DNA from: Planctomycetia bacterium | Lineage (GTDB): Bacteria > Planctomycetota > Planctomycetia > Pirellulales > UBA1268 | DNA: 33,451 nt | Direction of reading: 5' to 3' | NCBI GenBank assembly: GCA_009922585.1 | Contig: RFVE01000007.1 | Location: forward strand, 1-33,451 | Shown: in pieces, positions 7,744 to 16,937 of the stretch | How positions within the stretch are numbered: position 1 is the stretch's first letter | Layout of the letters: every line of letters starts with the position of its first letter | Position numbers and translations under genes: made by a program | Notes under the pieces: model-generated | Told to the model about the DNA's origin: nothing | Databases searched by the model: none | The model's input: only the letters and a program-made list of their open reading frames with translations

Positions 7744-8577
7744 TCAGCCTTGACGGGCAAGCTCGGCAGCACGGGCGGTGGCGGCGGTGACGGCGTCGCT
7801 GATTGCGGCGCGGACGCCCGCCTGCTCAAGTACCGCCAGACCGGCGATGGTCGTACCACCAGGACTGCTAACGCGGTCGCGGATGACTGCAGGATGTTCT
7901 CCGGTTGCCGCCAGCAGGGTTGCCGTGCCGCCGAAGGTCTCGACGGCCAGTGCCTGGGCCAGTGGCCGTGGCAGGCCGGCGCGGACACCGCCATCGGCAA
8001 GGGCTTCGACCAGCAACGCGACATAGCCCGGCCCCGACCCAGAGACAGCTGTTACGGCGTTCAGCAGCGATTCGGCCACTTCGTGGACGCTGCCGACCGA
8101 GGCGAGCAGCGCGAGCACCCTGTCGCGGTCAACGCGACCGACTGCCTCGGCAGACGCGACAGCAGAGACGCCCTGGCCAACGAGGCAGGGGGTGTTGGGC
8201 ATCACGCGGATGACACGGCCGGTACCGGTGGCCTCCGCAATCGTCGCGATCGGCAGGCCGGCCACGATCGAAACCACGACGCTCTGGTCGGTGATCGATG
8301 GCTGGAGGCTGGCACAGGCTGCAGCCGCCTGCTGCGGCTTGATCGCCAGGATGACCAGTCTCGCAAGGCTCGCCGCCTCGGCCGCGGTGGTCACGATTCG
8401 GATGCCGGGAAGGGATTCGGCGATGAGACTTCGGGCGGCTTCGATCGGGTCATAGACCACCAGGTCGGCTGCAGTGATGCCGCCGTCCCGGCAGAAACCA
8501 GCCGCCAGGGCTCGTCCCATCTGGCCGGCTCCAATCAATGCGATGGACTGGTCGAATGCCGGAACTGCTGCAGTCAT
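7744..8577 (-). CDS. proC: pyrroline-5-carboxylate reductase
   Basis: 277 aa, the usual family length. It catalyses the last step of proline synthesis, reducing pyrroline-5-carboxylate with NAD(P)H. Rossmann motif ALIGAGQMG is at residues 13-21; ILAIKPQQ, RVMPNTPCLVGQG, AVSGSGPGYV and the C-terminal signature SPGGTTIAGLAVLE are all present. The ATG overlaps the TGA of the upstream TolB-like gene by four bases (ATGA), indicating one operon with translational coupling. Nothing appears missing. Confidence 0.96.
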   Translation of the reverse strand: MTAAVPAFDQSIALIGAGQMGRALAAGFCRDGGITAADLVVYDPIEAARSLIAESLPGIRIVTTAAEAASLARLVILAIKPQQAAAACASLQPSITDQSVVVSIVAGLPIATIAEATGTGRVIRVMPNTPCLVGQGVSAVASAEAVGRVDRDRVLALLASVGSVHEVAESLLNAVTAVSGSGPGYVALLVEALADGGVRAGLPRPLAQALAVETFGGTATLLAATGEHPAVIRDRVSSPGGTTIAGLAVLEQAGVRAAISDAVTAATARAAELARQG

Positions 8578-9728
8578 TGCCCCTCCTCAGGTCGCGGTTG
8601 CCGGCTCTCCTTTGCGGCCAACGCCGCGTCGATCATCTCCAAATTGAGCCGGCTGACATAGAGTTGGCTGGATGGCCTGCGTCCCCCTTCTCCGTCGCGG
8701 CTGGCCGTCCACATCAGCAGGCTGCCGTCGGGAGAGAAAACAGGCAGTACGTCGGCCCCGGGGTGGTCGGTCAGCCGGAGCGGCTCGCTGGTGTGAAAGC
8801 CATTCGCGTCGGTCTCGTAGCGGACCAGCCAGAGGTCATAGTTGGGCCGTTTAGTCGGATCGGAATGATCAGCGCCCGTCCAGATCAGCCAAGGCCTGGT
8901 CGGATGCCAGTAAGGGGCCCAGTGGACGCCAGCGCCCGCCGTGATTGGTGCGTCACCGCTGCCGTCGGCTCGCATAACGTGAATCTGCAACTGGTGCTCA
9001 GCCAGGCGGTCGGTTCGGTAGGCAATCCAGTGGCCATCCGGTGAGAAAAAGGGGCCACCGTCATATCCCGGCTGATCGGTCAACTGCCTGACATTCCTGC
9101 CGTCAGCCTCGGCGACGTAGATATCGGGGTCGCCATCCCGGTCACTCACGAACAGCAACTGACTGCCATCTGGCGAAAATGAACACTCGGCATCATAGCC
9201 GGGCGTCTTGGTCAGCTGTGAGAGGGGGCCAGGGCGTTCGAGGTCGGCCACGAACAGGTCCATGTGTGGGTCGAAGTCCCACTGATACCGCCGCCTTCGG
9301 CCGGTCCTGGCATCTTCTTCCGCCTGCTTGATCGCAGTGGTTTCTGTCTCACTGAGTTGCGGGTCGAGATGGCTGGAGGCGAACAGCAGTCGGCGGCCAT
9401 CGGGAGCAAACCAGGCGCAGGTGGTTCGGCCCCGTCCTGTGCTCACCCTGGTCGGCTCCACGATCCGCGGCGCGGTGGCGTCAAAGGGCTGGATGTAGAT
9501 TTGATAGAAGGGGTAGTCAGACGGCACCCCCTGATAGCAGATGCGGGTCATGTCGGGCGAAAAATAGCCCTCGCCGGCCTTGGTCAGTCCGTCTGTGACC
9601 TGCACAGGAGTGGAGAAAAAACGCTGTTCACGTTCCGAACCCGGGACGGCTGGCGGGCTGATCGCTGCGGCCAGCAGGCAGGCCATGAGTCCGCCGCTGG
9701 CACGACTCGCGGGATGAATAATACTCAC
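8574..9728 (-). CDS. exported TolB-like beta-propeller protein (PD40 repeats)
   Basis: 384 aa with the GTG start at 9728, which has GAGG about ten bases upstream and gives an N-terminal signal-like segment (LMACLLAAAISPPAVPG, about 14-30); an ATG at 9686 is the alternative. The rest is a series of WD40-like/PD40 blades with the repeated pattern YFSPDMTRI, WFAPDGRRLLF, SFSPDGSQLLFVSDRDGDPDIYV, FFSPDGHWIAY and VFSPDGSLLMW. The fold is that of TolB and related periplasmic propellers; this protein lacks the N-terminal TolB domain, so it is not orthologous TolB. The role is likely protein binding or sensing in the periplasm, but no ligand can be named. The frame is open well upstream, but that region overlaps pduO antisense and is not coding. 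Confidence 0.82.
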   Translation of the reverse strand: MSIIHPASRASGGLMACLLAAAISPPAVPGSEREQRFFSTPVQVTDGLTKAGEGYFSPDMTRICYQGVPSDYPFYQIYIQPFDATAPRIVEPTRVSTGRGRTTCAWFAPDGRRLLFASSHLDPQLSETETTAIKQAEEDARTGRRRRYQWDFDPHMDLFVADLERPGPLSQLTKTPGYDAECSFSPDGSQLLFVSDRDGDPDIYVAEADGRNVRQLTDQPGYDGGPFFSPDGHWIAYRTDRLAEHQLQIHVMRADGSGDAPITAGAGVHWAPYWHPTRPWLIWTGADHSDPTKRPNYDLWLVRYETDANGFHTSEPLRLTDHPGADVLPVFSPDGSLLMWTASRDGEGGRRPSSQLYVSRLNLEMIDAALAAKESRQPRPEEGQ

Positions 9729-9839
9729 GGTGACGTGCCTCACACTGCTCAGGTTGAAGGATTCCTCGAATCGACCCAGTATAGGTGCCGCGTTGGTGGC
9801 ACCACAGTCGTGGAAACGAAGGGCTTTGAGGTAGCACAA

Positions 9840-10379
9840 ATGAAGATCTATACGAAGACTGGTGACGCAGGCCAGACAGGGCTGTTCGGTGGGCCGCGGG
9901 TCACCAAGGACCACGCCCGGATCGAAGCCTTCGGCACAGTCGATGAGCTCAACAGCCTGCTGGGCATGGCCCGGACCGATCCTGCAGCTGGCGTGTTTGA
10001 TGGGCTGCTGCGACAGATTCAGTGCGATCTCTTCGACCTCGGTGCACAACTGGCGACTCCGGGTGACCATGATGAGCGGATCACCCTCGGCCAGGTGGAG
10101 ACGCTCGAGACGGCGATCGACGACTATGACGCAGCCCTTGAACCACTGGCTAATTTCATCCTGCCGACGGGTACTCCGTTGGCGGCGTCGTTGCACATGG
10201 CCCGGACTGTCTGCCGTCGCGCTGAACGACGGGTGGTGACCCTTTCGAGCCGACTCGAGACCACTTCGCCCGCCAATGCGATTGAATATCTCAACCGGCT
10301 TGGCGATCTCCTTTTCGTGTTGGCCCGCACCGTTAACAAGCAGGCGGGGGTCGCTGATGATCCCTGGCATCCGTCATGA
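9840..10379 (+). CDS. PduO-type cob(I)alamin adenosyltransferase
   Basis: 179 aa. MKIYTKTGDAGQTGLFGG (1-18) is the ATP-binding N-terminal signature of the PduO/MMAB family, and ARTVCRRAERRVV with YLNRLGDLLFVLAR (about 120-165) the C-terminal signature. It adenosylates cob(I)alamin with ATP to make adenosylcobalamin. The ATG at 9840 is preceded by GAGGT seven bases away. The stop overlaps the glnD start by four bases (ATGA), so the two are translated from one message although their pathways are unrelated. Family length is normal. Confidence 0.94.
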   Translation: MKIYTKTGDAGQTGLFGGPRVTKDHARIEAFGTVDELNSLLGMARTDPAAGVFDGLLRQIQCDLFDLGAQLATPGDHDERITLGQVETLETAIDDYDAALEPLANFILPTGTPLAASLHMARTVCRRAERRVVTLSSRLETTSPANAIEYLNRLGDLLFVLARTVNKQAGVADDPWHPS

Positions 10380-13060
10380 CCACCAGCTTCGAACAGGTTG
10401 TCGCCAGGCCAGCGGTCGCTGCTGCGTCGGACCGGCTCAGGGATGCCAAAGCAGCGGTGAAGAGCCGGCATGCCGACGGCGCCAACGGTCTGGAACTCTG
10501 CCGGATCAGGGCAGAGGCGGTCGATGCCGCCATTGAAGGTATCTGGCAGGCGATTCTGGCTGAATTGACACCGGAGGATCGGCAACAAATTGAGGAGCGG
10601 GTGACCCTGGTGGCCCATGGCGGCTCGGCTCGCGGTGAGATGACGCCGGGCTCGGATGTCGATTTGATGCTGTTGCACGACCTCGCCACGCTGCCAGCAT
10701 CAGCGGGCCGTCCGGGTGAACCGGCTGTCGGTCCGTCGAGCGGGCAACTGCTTGGCAACCTTGCCCGAAGGCTGTTGCAGGACCTCTTTGATGCGGGGCT
10801 GGAGGTCGGGCAGAGTGTTCGCACGGTAGCCGAGGCGGCCCAACTGGCTGCTGGGGATGCCAGTATCTTTAGCACGCTGTTTGAGATGCGGGTGTTGGCC
10901 GGTCATGAGGAGCGCTGCCGACGGTTGGCGGCGAAGTTGCGGACATTGGCGCACCGGTCGCGGCGGCGGCTGGCCAGGATGCTGGTGGCGGCGCGGCAGA
11001 CGGAGGCTGGGAAGTACGGCGAGACCGTCTATCTGCTGCAGCCCAACGTGAAGCGTTCAGCCGGTGGACAACGAGACATTCAGTTTGCCCGCTGGCTTGC
11101 CTACCTTGAGTCAGATCGGTTGATTTCACTCGGCCCGCTGCCGCTTCCGGCAGGCACCGCGATCGTGGCGATCGATCCGGAGCCGGCGGGATCGGAGGGC
11201 ATTCCCGGCCTTTCGTTAGCCGATATCGAACGTCTGACGGCCGCTCAGGAATTTCTTCGTGACCTCCGGGTGGAGCTTCATCTTTCACACGGTAAGGGGG
11301 TCGATGAGCTGACCCGCGATGAGCAGGTGCGGATCGCCGAGAAACGCGGCTATGTTGCTGACGGTGGCATGCTGGCGGTCGAGCAGTTCATGCAGGACTA
11401 TTTCGGGCATACCCGAGAGGTGGCCCAGATTACCCGGGGGCTGATCCAGCAGGCGGAAGGGGGGCGTCGGCTGCGCAGCTGGACTACTGGCCTGCTGGGC
11501 AACCGGGTCGACGGCCAGTATGTTGTCGGCCCACTGGCGGTGGCAGTGTTGCCCGAGGCAATTGCCACTGTTGCCGCCGATGCTGAGCGGCTCGTCCGTC
11601 TGGTAGAACTCTCGATGCTCTACGAGGTGCCGATCGAGCCCTCTAACTGGACGCTGTTGCGGCAGACGATCGGGCATGAACCGCCGCCGGTCACGGCATT
11701 AGCTCGGCAGCGGCTCTGGGGAATGTTCTCGTCGGTTGGCCCGCTGGGGCTCGCCCTCCGCCGGCTGCACGAATTGCGGCTGCTGGAACGGCTGCTGCCG
11801 GCATTCGCCCACGCTCGTTGCCTGCTGCAGTTCAACAACTTCCACAAATACACGGTTGACGAACACTGTCTCCTATCGGTCGCGAAGGCGACCGATCTGG
11901 ATGCCGACGGCGGCTGGCTGGGGGACGTTTGGCGGCAGATTCGCCGTCGTCGTCGGCTGGTGCTCTTGGCCCTGCTGATCCACGATCTGGGCAAGGGCTA
12001 TGAGGGGGATCACAGCGAGATTGGCGCGGAGATCGCCAGGGAAGTAGCCACCAGTTTCGGGTTGCCCGAGGATGAGATTGAGATTGTCGAGTTTCTTGTC
12101 CTGCGGCACCTGCTGATGGCGGAACTGGCGTTTCGCCGCAACGTCGACGATGACTCGCTGGTGCTTCAGTTTGCCCGTGAGGTCGGCTCGCCCGAAGTGC
12201 TCCGGATGCTGACGGTGCTGACGATGGCTGATATCGCTGCGGTGGGCCCCGGGGTCTGGAACCGTTGGAAGGCCGACCTGCTCAGTGAACTCTATCAGCG
12301 GACGCTGAGGTTTCTCGATCCCGACGCGAACGCCACTGGTGCCGACCGGCGACGGGCTGAACTCAATCAGCTGCTGACTGGCCGTGACAAGCAGGATCCG
12401 GTTATCCGACTCGCAGCCGGCCTGCCGCGGGCTTACCTGCGGTCGCAGCAGCCGCGACAGGTGGTCGAAGAACTCACCAGGCTCGCCAAGTTGTCTGCCG
12501 GCAATCAGTTTGTGACGGCCCGCTGGCAGGCCGAAACTGCCACTGTGTCGGTGACTGTAGGCCTGCGGGCACCCACAGTGACCGGGGTCTTCCACCGCAT
12601 CGCTGCCGGTCTGGCCAGTCAGCGGCTGGAGGTGCTGTCGGCCGACATCTCGACGCTCGATAATGAGTTCTTGATCGATCATTTCCGAGTGATCGACCGC
12701 GACTACGCCGGCCAGACGCCCGCCGAGCGGTTGGCTGAAATTGCCACCGCCGTCAAATCGAGTCTGGCCACTGAGCCACCGACGATTGGCCGCCGCTGGA
12801 ATCCTTTCGCACCGCAACTGCAGGCGGCTACGGTCTTGCCACCGCGAGTCCAGATCGACAACGACTCCTCGGCTGACGCCACCATCATCGAGGTCTTCGC
12901 CGAGGACTCGGACGGTCTCGACCAGATCGTTGACGCATTTCACGTCATCGACTTTGGTGGCGGCAAGGTCGAGGATGCTGAGCGGCTGGCAGCTGTTCGC
13001 CGCAGTCTTAAAGCAGCCGTCGCCCCGCTGCTTGGCCCCGGTCGGGGGCCCGTCAGCTGA
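10376..13060 (+). CDS. glnD: [protein-PII] uridylyltransferase / uridylyl-removing enzyme, with shortened last ACT domain
   Basis: 894 aa bifunctional sensor of glutamine that adds or removes UMP on PII proteins. The nucleotidyltransferase motif GSARGEMTPGSDVDLMLL is at about 83-100; the HD domain carries HxxxD-type residues in VDEHCLL and IHDLGKGYEGDHSEIG (about 535-550). ACT1 is complete (from about 720, VSVTVGLRAPTVTGVFHRIA). ACT2 (from about 838) starts normally with TIIEVFAEDSDGL but jumps to DQIVDAFHVIDFGGGK; the usual first helix and second strand, roughly 25-30 residues, are missing in frame at about 12911-12924. ACT domains bind glutamine, so regulation could be altered; assembly loss is equally possible. 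Overlaps pduO at the start and the GT90 gene tail to tail by 8 bp. Confidence 0.93.
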   Translation: MTTSFEQVVARPAVAAASDRLRDAKAAVKSRHADGANGLELCRIRAEAVDAAIEGIWQAILAELTPEDRQQIEERVTLVAHGGSARGEMTPGSDVDLMLLHDLATLPASAGRPGEPAVGPSSGQLLGNLARRLLQDLFDAGLEVGQSVRTVAEAAQLAAGDASIFSTLFEMRVLAGHEERCRRLAAKLRTLAHRSRRRLARMLVAARQTEAGKYGETVYLLQPNVKRSAGGQRDIQFARWLAYLESDRLISLGPLPLPAGTAIVAIDPEPAGSEGIPGLSLADIERLTAAQEFLRDLRVELHLSHGKGVDELTRDEQVRIAEKRGYVADGGMLAVEQFMQDYFGHTREVAQITRGLIQQAEGGRRLRSWTTGLLGNRVDGQYVVGPLAVAVLPEAIATVAADAERLVRLVELSMLYEVPIEPSNWTLLRQTIGHEPPPVTALARQRLWGMFSSVGPLGLALRRLHELRLLERLLPAFAHARCLLQFNNFHKYTVDEHCLLSVAKATDLDADGGWLGDVWRQIRRRRRLVLLALLIHDLGKGYEGDHSEIGAEIAREVATSFGLPEDEIEIVEFLVLRHLLMAELAFRRNVDDDSLVLQFAREVGSPEVLRMLTVLTMADIAAVGPGVWNRWKADLLSELYQRTLRFLDPDANATGADRRRAELNQLLTGRDKQDPVIRLAAGLPRAYLRSQQPRQVVEELTRLAKLSAGNQFVTARWQAETATVSVTVGLRAPTVTGVFHRIAAGLASQRLEVLSADISTLDNEFLIDHFRVIDRDYAGQTPAERLAEIATAVKSSLATEPPTIGRRWNPFAPQLQAATVLPPRVQIDNDSSADATIIEVFAEDSDGLDQIVDAFHVIDFGGGKVEDAERLAAVRRSLKAAVAPLLGPGRGPVS

Positions 13061-14147
13061 TTGGCTGGACGAGCTGTTCAATTGCCTGCTGACGCTCGCG
13101 GTCGTACGTCATCGCGAAGGCGGCTCGCTGGCCAACGCCAGCGATCTCGCGGCACTGTCGCGGGTGTCGGCGGCACCAGTCGAGCCGCTCGGCAAAATCG
13201 GACAAGTCGGCCGCAACCGGAACGTAGTGGACCCATGGTACGAGCCGGTCGTAGTACCATTGGCGGAAGCCGCGTGGGCTCGCCACTTTCAGAACGCAGC
13301 ACCCGTAGAGCAACCGCAGGAAAAAGTTACTGAAGGCGTTGGCGTAGCCGTCGATGTCGATCGCGAACTGTCGCTGCAGCCAGCTGCGGGCAGGGATGGG
13401 GTTCCCGATGATTCCGCTCGCCCTCAGGCGGGCGGCTGCTTGAGGATCGTGCTGCGGCACTGAAACCAGGCGCAGGTCGATGGGGGCATCTGCGAATCGG
13501 GAAGCATCTGCGAGTGACTTTCCCAGCAGGCAAAGCCGTACTCGCTGCCGCAGTTGCTGGTCCCGCCAATCCATTGTGTCGGAAGCATAGAGTCCGTGGC
13601 CGTTCGGGCCACCTCGCCAGACGAAGGTGGGGCGGCGTTCTGACCATCGCGGGGCCCGGGAGGCGATTTGCCGGGCGGCCGCGTAGCCTGACGAGCGAAT
13701 GAAGCCGCGGTCCGGAACCAGCCTCGATCCGCGGTGGGGTGAACAGAAGCCGGCGACTGGTCCGGTCGGTCTGACCCAGTCGCCCAGATCGGCTTGCCAG
13801 CAGCCGGAAGGCACCTGCGGATCAGCCAGCAAATTGACGAAGACCCCAACCCGCCGCCAGGTTGTTGAAAAGCCATTTCGGCTTCGCAGCCAGTCCAGGC
13901 TGGCGGCAATCTCCAAGCGACCGCACGAGTTTTTAGTGAGGTGAATGACCGACTCGGTGGCGGCAGTCGGAAGCTGGCTGATCGGAATCCGCCTCACCCT
14001 ACTGCCTGCATGACGGGCCGCCCGCACCTCAAGCAGGCGACGCTTGAGCGGCTGGAGAGTCGCATGGAGCCAGCGGGATGTCTCGGGAGAGAGCCGCACG
14101 TGGACGCTAGGGGTTGGAGAACTGTTACAGAACAGCGCACGCCTCAC
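13053..14147 (-). CDS. GT90 (CAP10-like) glycosyltransferase
   Basis: 364 aa. Signatures of the CAP10/lipopolysaccharide-modifying glycosyltransferase family are FVWRGGPNGHGLY (about 175-187), a central arginine-rich segment, and the long block IDIDGYANAFSNFF, LLYGCCVLKVASPRGFRQWY and DRLVPWVHYVPV (about 265-315). Known members are xylosyl- or glucosyltransferases; in bacteria they act on surface polysaccharides or LPS. Donor and acceptor are not predictable. The first usable start is GTG at 14147, with a poor Shine-Dalgarno; a later start is possible because the first 60 residues are weakly conserved. It follows the SDR gene by 36 bp on the same strand and probably shares its transcript. Confidence 0.85.
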   Translation of the reverse strand: MRRALFCNSSPTPSVHVRLSPETSRWLHATLQPLKRRLLEVRAARHAGSRVRRIPISQLPTAATESVIHLTKNSCGRLEIAASLDWLRSRNGFSTTWRRVGVFVNLLADPQVPSGCWQADLGDWVRPTGPVAGFCSPHRGSRLVPDRGFIRSSGYAAARQIASRAPRWSERRPTFVWRGGPNGHGLYASDTMDWRDQQLRQRVRLCLLGKSLADASRFADAPIDLRLVSVPQHDPQAAARLRASGIIGNPIPARSWLQRQFAIDIDGYANAFSNFFLRLLYGCCVLKVASPRGFRQWYYDRLVPWVHYVPVAADLSDFAERLDWCRRHPRQCREIAGVGQRAAFAMTYDRERQQAIEQLVQPIS

Positions 14148-14183
14148 CCGTTATGATCGGCCGTTTGGCACTCAAAAATCCGC

Positions 14184-15101
14184 TCAATCTTCACGGGCCG
14201 CCGCCTTGGCGGTGAATCTGGCCAGCAGCTGCCGCCCCCAGGCGGGAAACCACTCGATCAGTCCGGCCAGTAGCGAGGCCTTCCACGGACGGGTCAGTTC
14301 GAGTCGCCCCTCTCGGCAGGCGTCGAGTACTTCGGTGGCGAGGCCCTCTGGATCAAGGAGTTTAATCGTTGCGCCGCCTCCCGGGGCCGCCACCTCGGCG
14401 GAGAGACCATGTCGAGCGACCTCGTCGTCGTAGCGATGAAAGCCCCTGTCAGCCTCGGCAGTTGGCTCGGGATGCCGGTGGATTGGGCCGGGGCTCACCA
14501 GCAGCACCCGGCCACCCCGCGGGGCAACCTCCAGTCGGACGGCATCGGCGAAGGCAGCGAGGGCTGACTTGCCGACGGCATAAGCCCCCATGGCCGGGGT
14601 GACCAGTTTGCCGGCCAGGCTGCCGATGTAGACGAGTTCGCCGCCGGCCCGGCAGATTGGGTCTGCCGCGGCCTGGCTGATTTCGATGGCGGTTATCAGG
14701 TTCACCTCAATCGCCGCGCGGAACTCGTCGGCGGGCAGTTTCAACACGGCTGTTCGGCCAGATCTGCCGATGCAAAAGAAGAGGCTGTCGAGCCCGCCGA
14801 GTTTTTCCAGGCAGACTGCGACGGCCCGGTCACCCTCGCCGGGTTGGGCCAGATCGGCCGCAAGTCCATGGAGGCCCTCAACGGGCCAACCAGCTGCAGC
14901 GGCGGCCGATTCGCAGGCGGCAATCGCAGCCCTCACGCCGGCAGGCGACCGGCCCACCAGGAGCAGTTGGGCTCCACGGCCAGCAAGCTGCCGGGCCAGC
15001 ACGAGGCCGAAGCCATGGGTGCCGCCGGCAACTAGCACCCGGCGGCCCGGCCAGAAACGGTTGGCAACGGCGCGGCTGGTAGATGGCTGGGTGGTCGGCA
15101 A
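14184..15101 (-). CDS. short-chain dehydrogenase/reductase (SDR)
   Basis: 305 aa. The cofactor motif GGTHGFG (26-32) replaces the usual TGxxxGxG loop, followed by VGRS, which suggests NADP. The catalytic serine lies in YIGSLAG and the Tyr-Lys pair in YAVGK, with SPGPI beyond them. The C-terminus (RPWKASLLAGLIEWFPAWGRQLL) is amphipathic or hydrophobic, as in membrane-associated SDRs of the DHRS7 kind. Substrate unknown. The only available start is the TTG at 15101, because an in-frame stop lies three codons upstream and no ATG or GTG occurs before the Rossmann motif. It is divergent from pyk. Confidence 0.85.
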   Translation of the reverse strand: MPTTQPSTSRAVANRFWPGRRVLVAGGTHGFGLVLARQLAGRGAQLLLVGRSPAGVRAAIAACESAAAAAGWPVEGLHGLAADLAQPGEGDRAVAVCLEKLGGLDSLFFCIGRSGRTAVLKLPADEFRAAIEVNLITAIEISQAAADPICRAGGELVYIGSLAGKLVTPAMGAYAVGKSALAAFADAVRLEVAPRGGRVLLVSPGPIHRHPEPTAEADRGFHRYDDEVARHGLSAEVAAPGGGATIKLLDPEGLATEVLDACREGRLELTRPWKASLLAGLIEWFPAWGRQLLARFTAKAAARED

Positions 15102-15231
15102 GGGTAATCACTGGCAAGGGAATGGGGGCGTATTCGATGTCCGTGGACGGCCTGTTCGGGTAGAGTACGGATCCTTCTGGCTTCGGTTCCTGCACCATCG
15201 TACCCTCACCCTTCGGCAAATGGAGTCAGTC

Positions 15232-16761
15232 ATGGAGGTTCCCAGCCCCCGCCTGGTCCCCGCTGGCAGTGCAGCTCTCGCTGCCGCCATCGTACGGACA
15301 AAAATTGTGGCCACTATCGGTCCTGCCAGTCGCGAAGAGCCCGCGATCCGTGGGCTTGTCGATGGGGGTGTTGATGTCTTTCGCCTGAACATGGCCCACG
15401 GTTCGATCGATGAGCATCAGGAGACGCTCGACCGCATCCGGCGGGTGTCGGACGAGGTTGGCCGACCGATCGGCGTGCTGGTTGATTTGGCCGGCCCAAA
15501 GATCAGACTCGGCGCACTGCCGGGCGGTGCCGTGGACTGTGTCGAGGGGAGCGAACTTTCTTTTATTCGAGGTACTGAGAGCGACCAGCCTGATCAGTTC
15601 GTCACCAGCTATCCACCGCTGGTCGACGAGTTGGCCGTCGGTGATTCGGTGATGCTGGCTGATGGCACGATCAGCCTGACGGTGACTGAAAAAAAGGCCG
15701 ATGCGGTTCGCTGCCGGGTGATTCAGGGGGGTGTGGTTCGCAGCCGGCAAGGAGTCAATTTGCCCGGCGTGAAGCTCTCGGTGGCGGCAATGAGTGCCGC
15801 CGACTGGCAGCATGCTGAATGGGCGGTAGCCTCCGGGGCTGATTTTGTCAGCCTCTCATTCGTGCGTTCTCCGGTTGAGGTGACGCTGCTGAAGGAGTTG
15901 CTGCGGACCCGGGGTTCAGCGGCCCGGGTGGTCGCCAAGATTGAGAAGCGGGAGGCAATCGAGAACCTCGAGCAGATTATCGAAGCCGCGGACGCCGTGA
16001 TGGTGGCCCGGGGCGACCTGGGGGTTGAGATTGACGTCGCCAGCATGCCGATGGTGCAAAAGCGGATCATCCGGGTATGCCAGCAGTTCCAAAAACCGGT
16101 CATTGTCGCCACGCAGATGCTCGACAGCATGCAGCATTCGCGGCGGCCGACCAGGGCTGAGACAACTGACGTGGCCAATGCCATCCTTGATGGGGCCGAC
16201 GCCTGCATGCTTTCCGGCGAGACCGCCATCGGCGAGCATCCTCGGCAGGTTGTTGAGATGATGCGGCGAATCGCCCTGGCAACCGAGCAGCAGTACCTGG
16301 AGTCACGGAAACAATACCTTGACGAACTGCTCGGCAAGGGGCGGTCAGGGCTGTCGTCCGGTGAGTTTCTGCCGCAGCCCGAGCGACTGGTCGATGGCCT
16401 GCATCCGATCACTCAGGCCGTGGTGGATGGGGCCAGCCGGATTGCTGCCGAGCTTGATGCTCGGCTTTTTGTCGTAGCCAGTAAGAGCGGGGTGACGGCG
16501 ATCTCCCGGTCGAAGAGGCGGGGGGCGGTGCCGACGGTTGGTCTTAGCGATGACGTACATACACTGCGGCAGATGTCGCTCTACTGGGGGGTCACGCCGC
16601 TGGCCGCGCCGGCCGGTGCTGACGTGAATCAGCTACTGGCCCACGTCTGCGACTGGGGGCTCAAGCAGGGGCGGTTGGAAAGGGGCAACCGCATCCTGCT
16701 GGTGGCGGGCATCGGCTTTGGCACCGGTGGCCACAACATGGCCATGGTGCACGAGGTCTGA
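15232..16761 (+). CDS. pyk: pyruvate kinase
   Basis: 509 aa. Converts phosphoenolpyruvate and ADP to pyruvate and ATP. N-terminal barrel with TKIVATIGPAS (about 24-34), VFRLNMAHGS, VLVDLAGPKIRLG, the B domain from about 90 to 180, GVNLPGVKLS, KIEKREAIENL and MVARGDLGVEI, the substrate and metal loop ATQMLDSM, and DACMLSGETAIGEHP. The C-terminal domain (about 385-509) is complete. Two ATGs are close together; 15232 is chosen because GGAG lies six bases ahead, whereas the ATG at 15220 has no ribosome binding site. A 16-bp perfect palindrome follows the stop. Confidence 0.96.
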   Translation: MEVPSPRLVPAGSAALAAAIVRTKIVATIGPASREEPAIRGLVDGGVDVFRLNMAHGSIDEHQETLDRIRRVSDEVGRPIGVLVDLAGPKIRLGALPGGAVDCVEGSELSFIRGTESDQPDQFVTSYPPLVDELAVGDSVMLADGTISLTVTEKKADAVRCRVIQGGVVRSRQGVNLPGVKLSVAAMSAADWQHAEWAVASGADFVSLSFVRSPVEVTLLKELLRTRGSAARVVAKIEKREAIENLEQIIEAADAVMVARGDLGVEIDVASMPMVQKRIIRVCQQFQKPVIVATQMLDSMQHSRRPTRAETTDVANAILDGADACMLSGETAIGEHPRQVVEMMRRIALATEQQYLESRKQYLDELLGKGRSGLSSGEFLPQPERLVDGLHPITQAVVDGASRIAAELDARLFVVASKSGVTAISRSKRRGAVPTVGLSDDVHTLRQMSLYWGVTPLAAPAGADVNQLLAHVCDWGLKQGRLERGNRILLVAGIGFGTGGHNMAMVHEV

Positions 16762-16776
16762 CTTTCGATGGCTCTT

Positions 16777-16792
16777 GCTCGCAGCTGCGAGC
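16777..16792. terminator. perfect 16-bp palindrome after pyk
   Basis: GCTCGCAGCTGCGAGC is self-complementary and starts 15 bases after the pyk stop. As RNA it gives a six-pair stem with an AGCT loop. No T-run follows, so a Rho-independent terminator is uncertain; an mRNA 3' stabilising hairpin or a protein-binding site are alternatives. Confidence 0.35.
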
Positions 16793-16868
16793 GAAGGATG
16801 GTCCACGCTTGCATTGCTCAAAAACGCCGAGGGTTTTGAGGGTTGCCGGTCGCCGCGTGTGGGCGGCG

Positions 16869-16890
16869 GCAGACTATTTCCACAGTCTGC
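16869..16890. promoter_or_regulatory. inverted repeat 1 in argG upstream region
   Basis: GCAGACT (16869-16875) and AGTCTGC (16884-16890) are exact inverted copies separated by 8 bases, 110 bp upstream of the argG start. It is a candidate operator or leader hairpin. It does not match an ARG box that I can recognise. Confidence 0.4.
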
Positions 16891-16937
16891 TCAGGCAATC
16901 GCCCGGGAGGATTGGCCAGCGGCCGTTTTTCTGGCAC

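Noticed and set aside
7660-8661. Long plus-strand open frame opposite proC
   Set aside because: It is antisense to a complete ProC and the start of the TolB-like gene; its composition is that of a GC-rich shadow frame with no protein motif.
9729-10370. N-terminal extension of the TolB-like protein through the pduO region
   Set aside because: It would be antisense to a complete PduO, and the signal-like segment fits a start at 9728.
11873-13081. Long minus-strand open frame opposite glnD
   Set aside because: It lies fully over conserved GlnD HD and ACT sequence, and no family pattern is seen.
15226-16412. Minus-strand open frames opposite pyk
   Set aside because: They mirror the conserved pyruvate kinase codons and lack ribosome binding sites.
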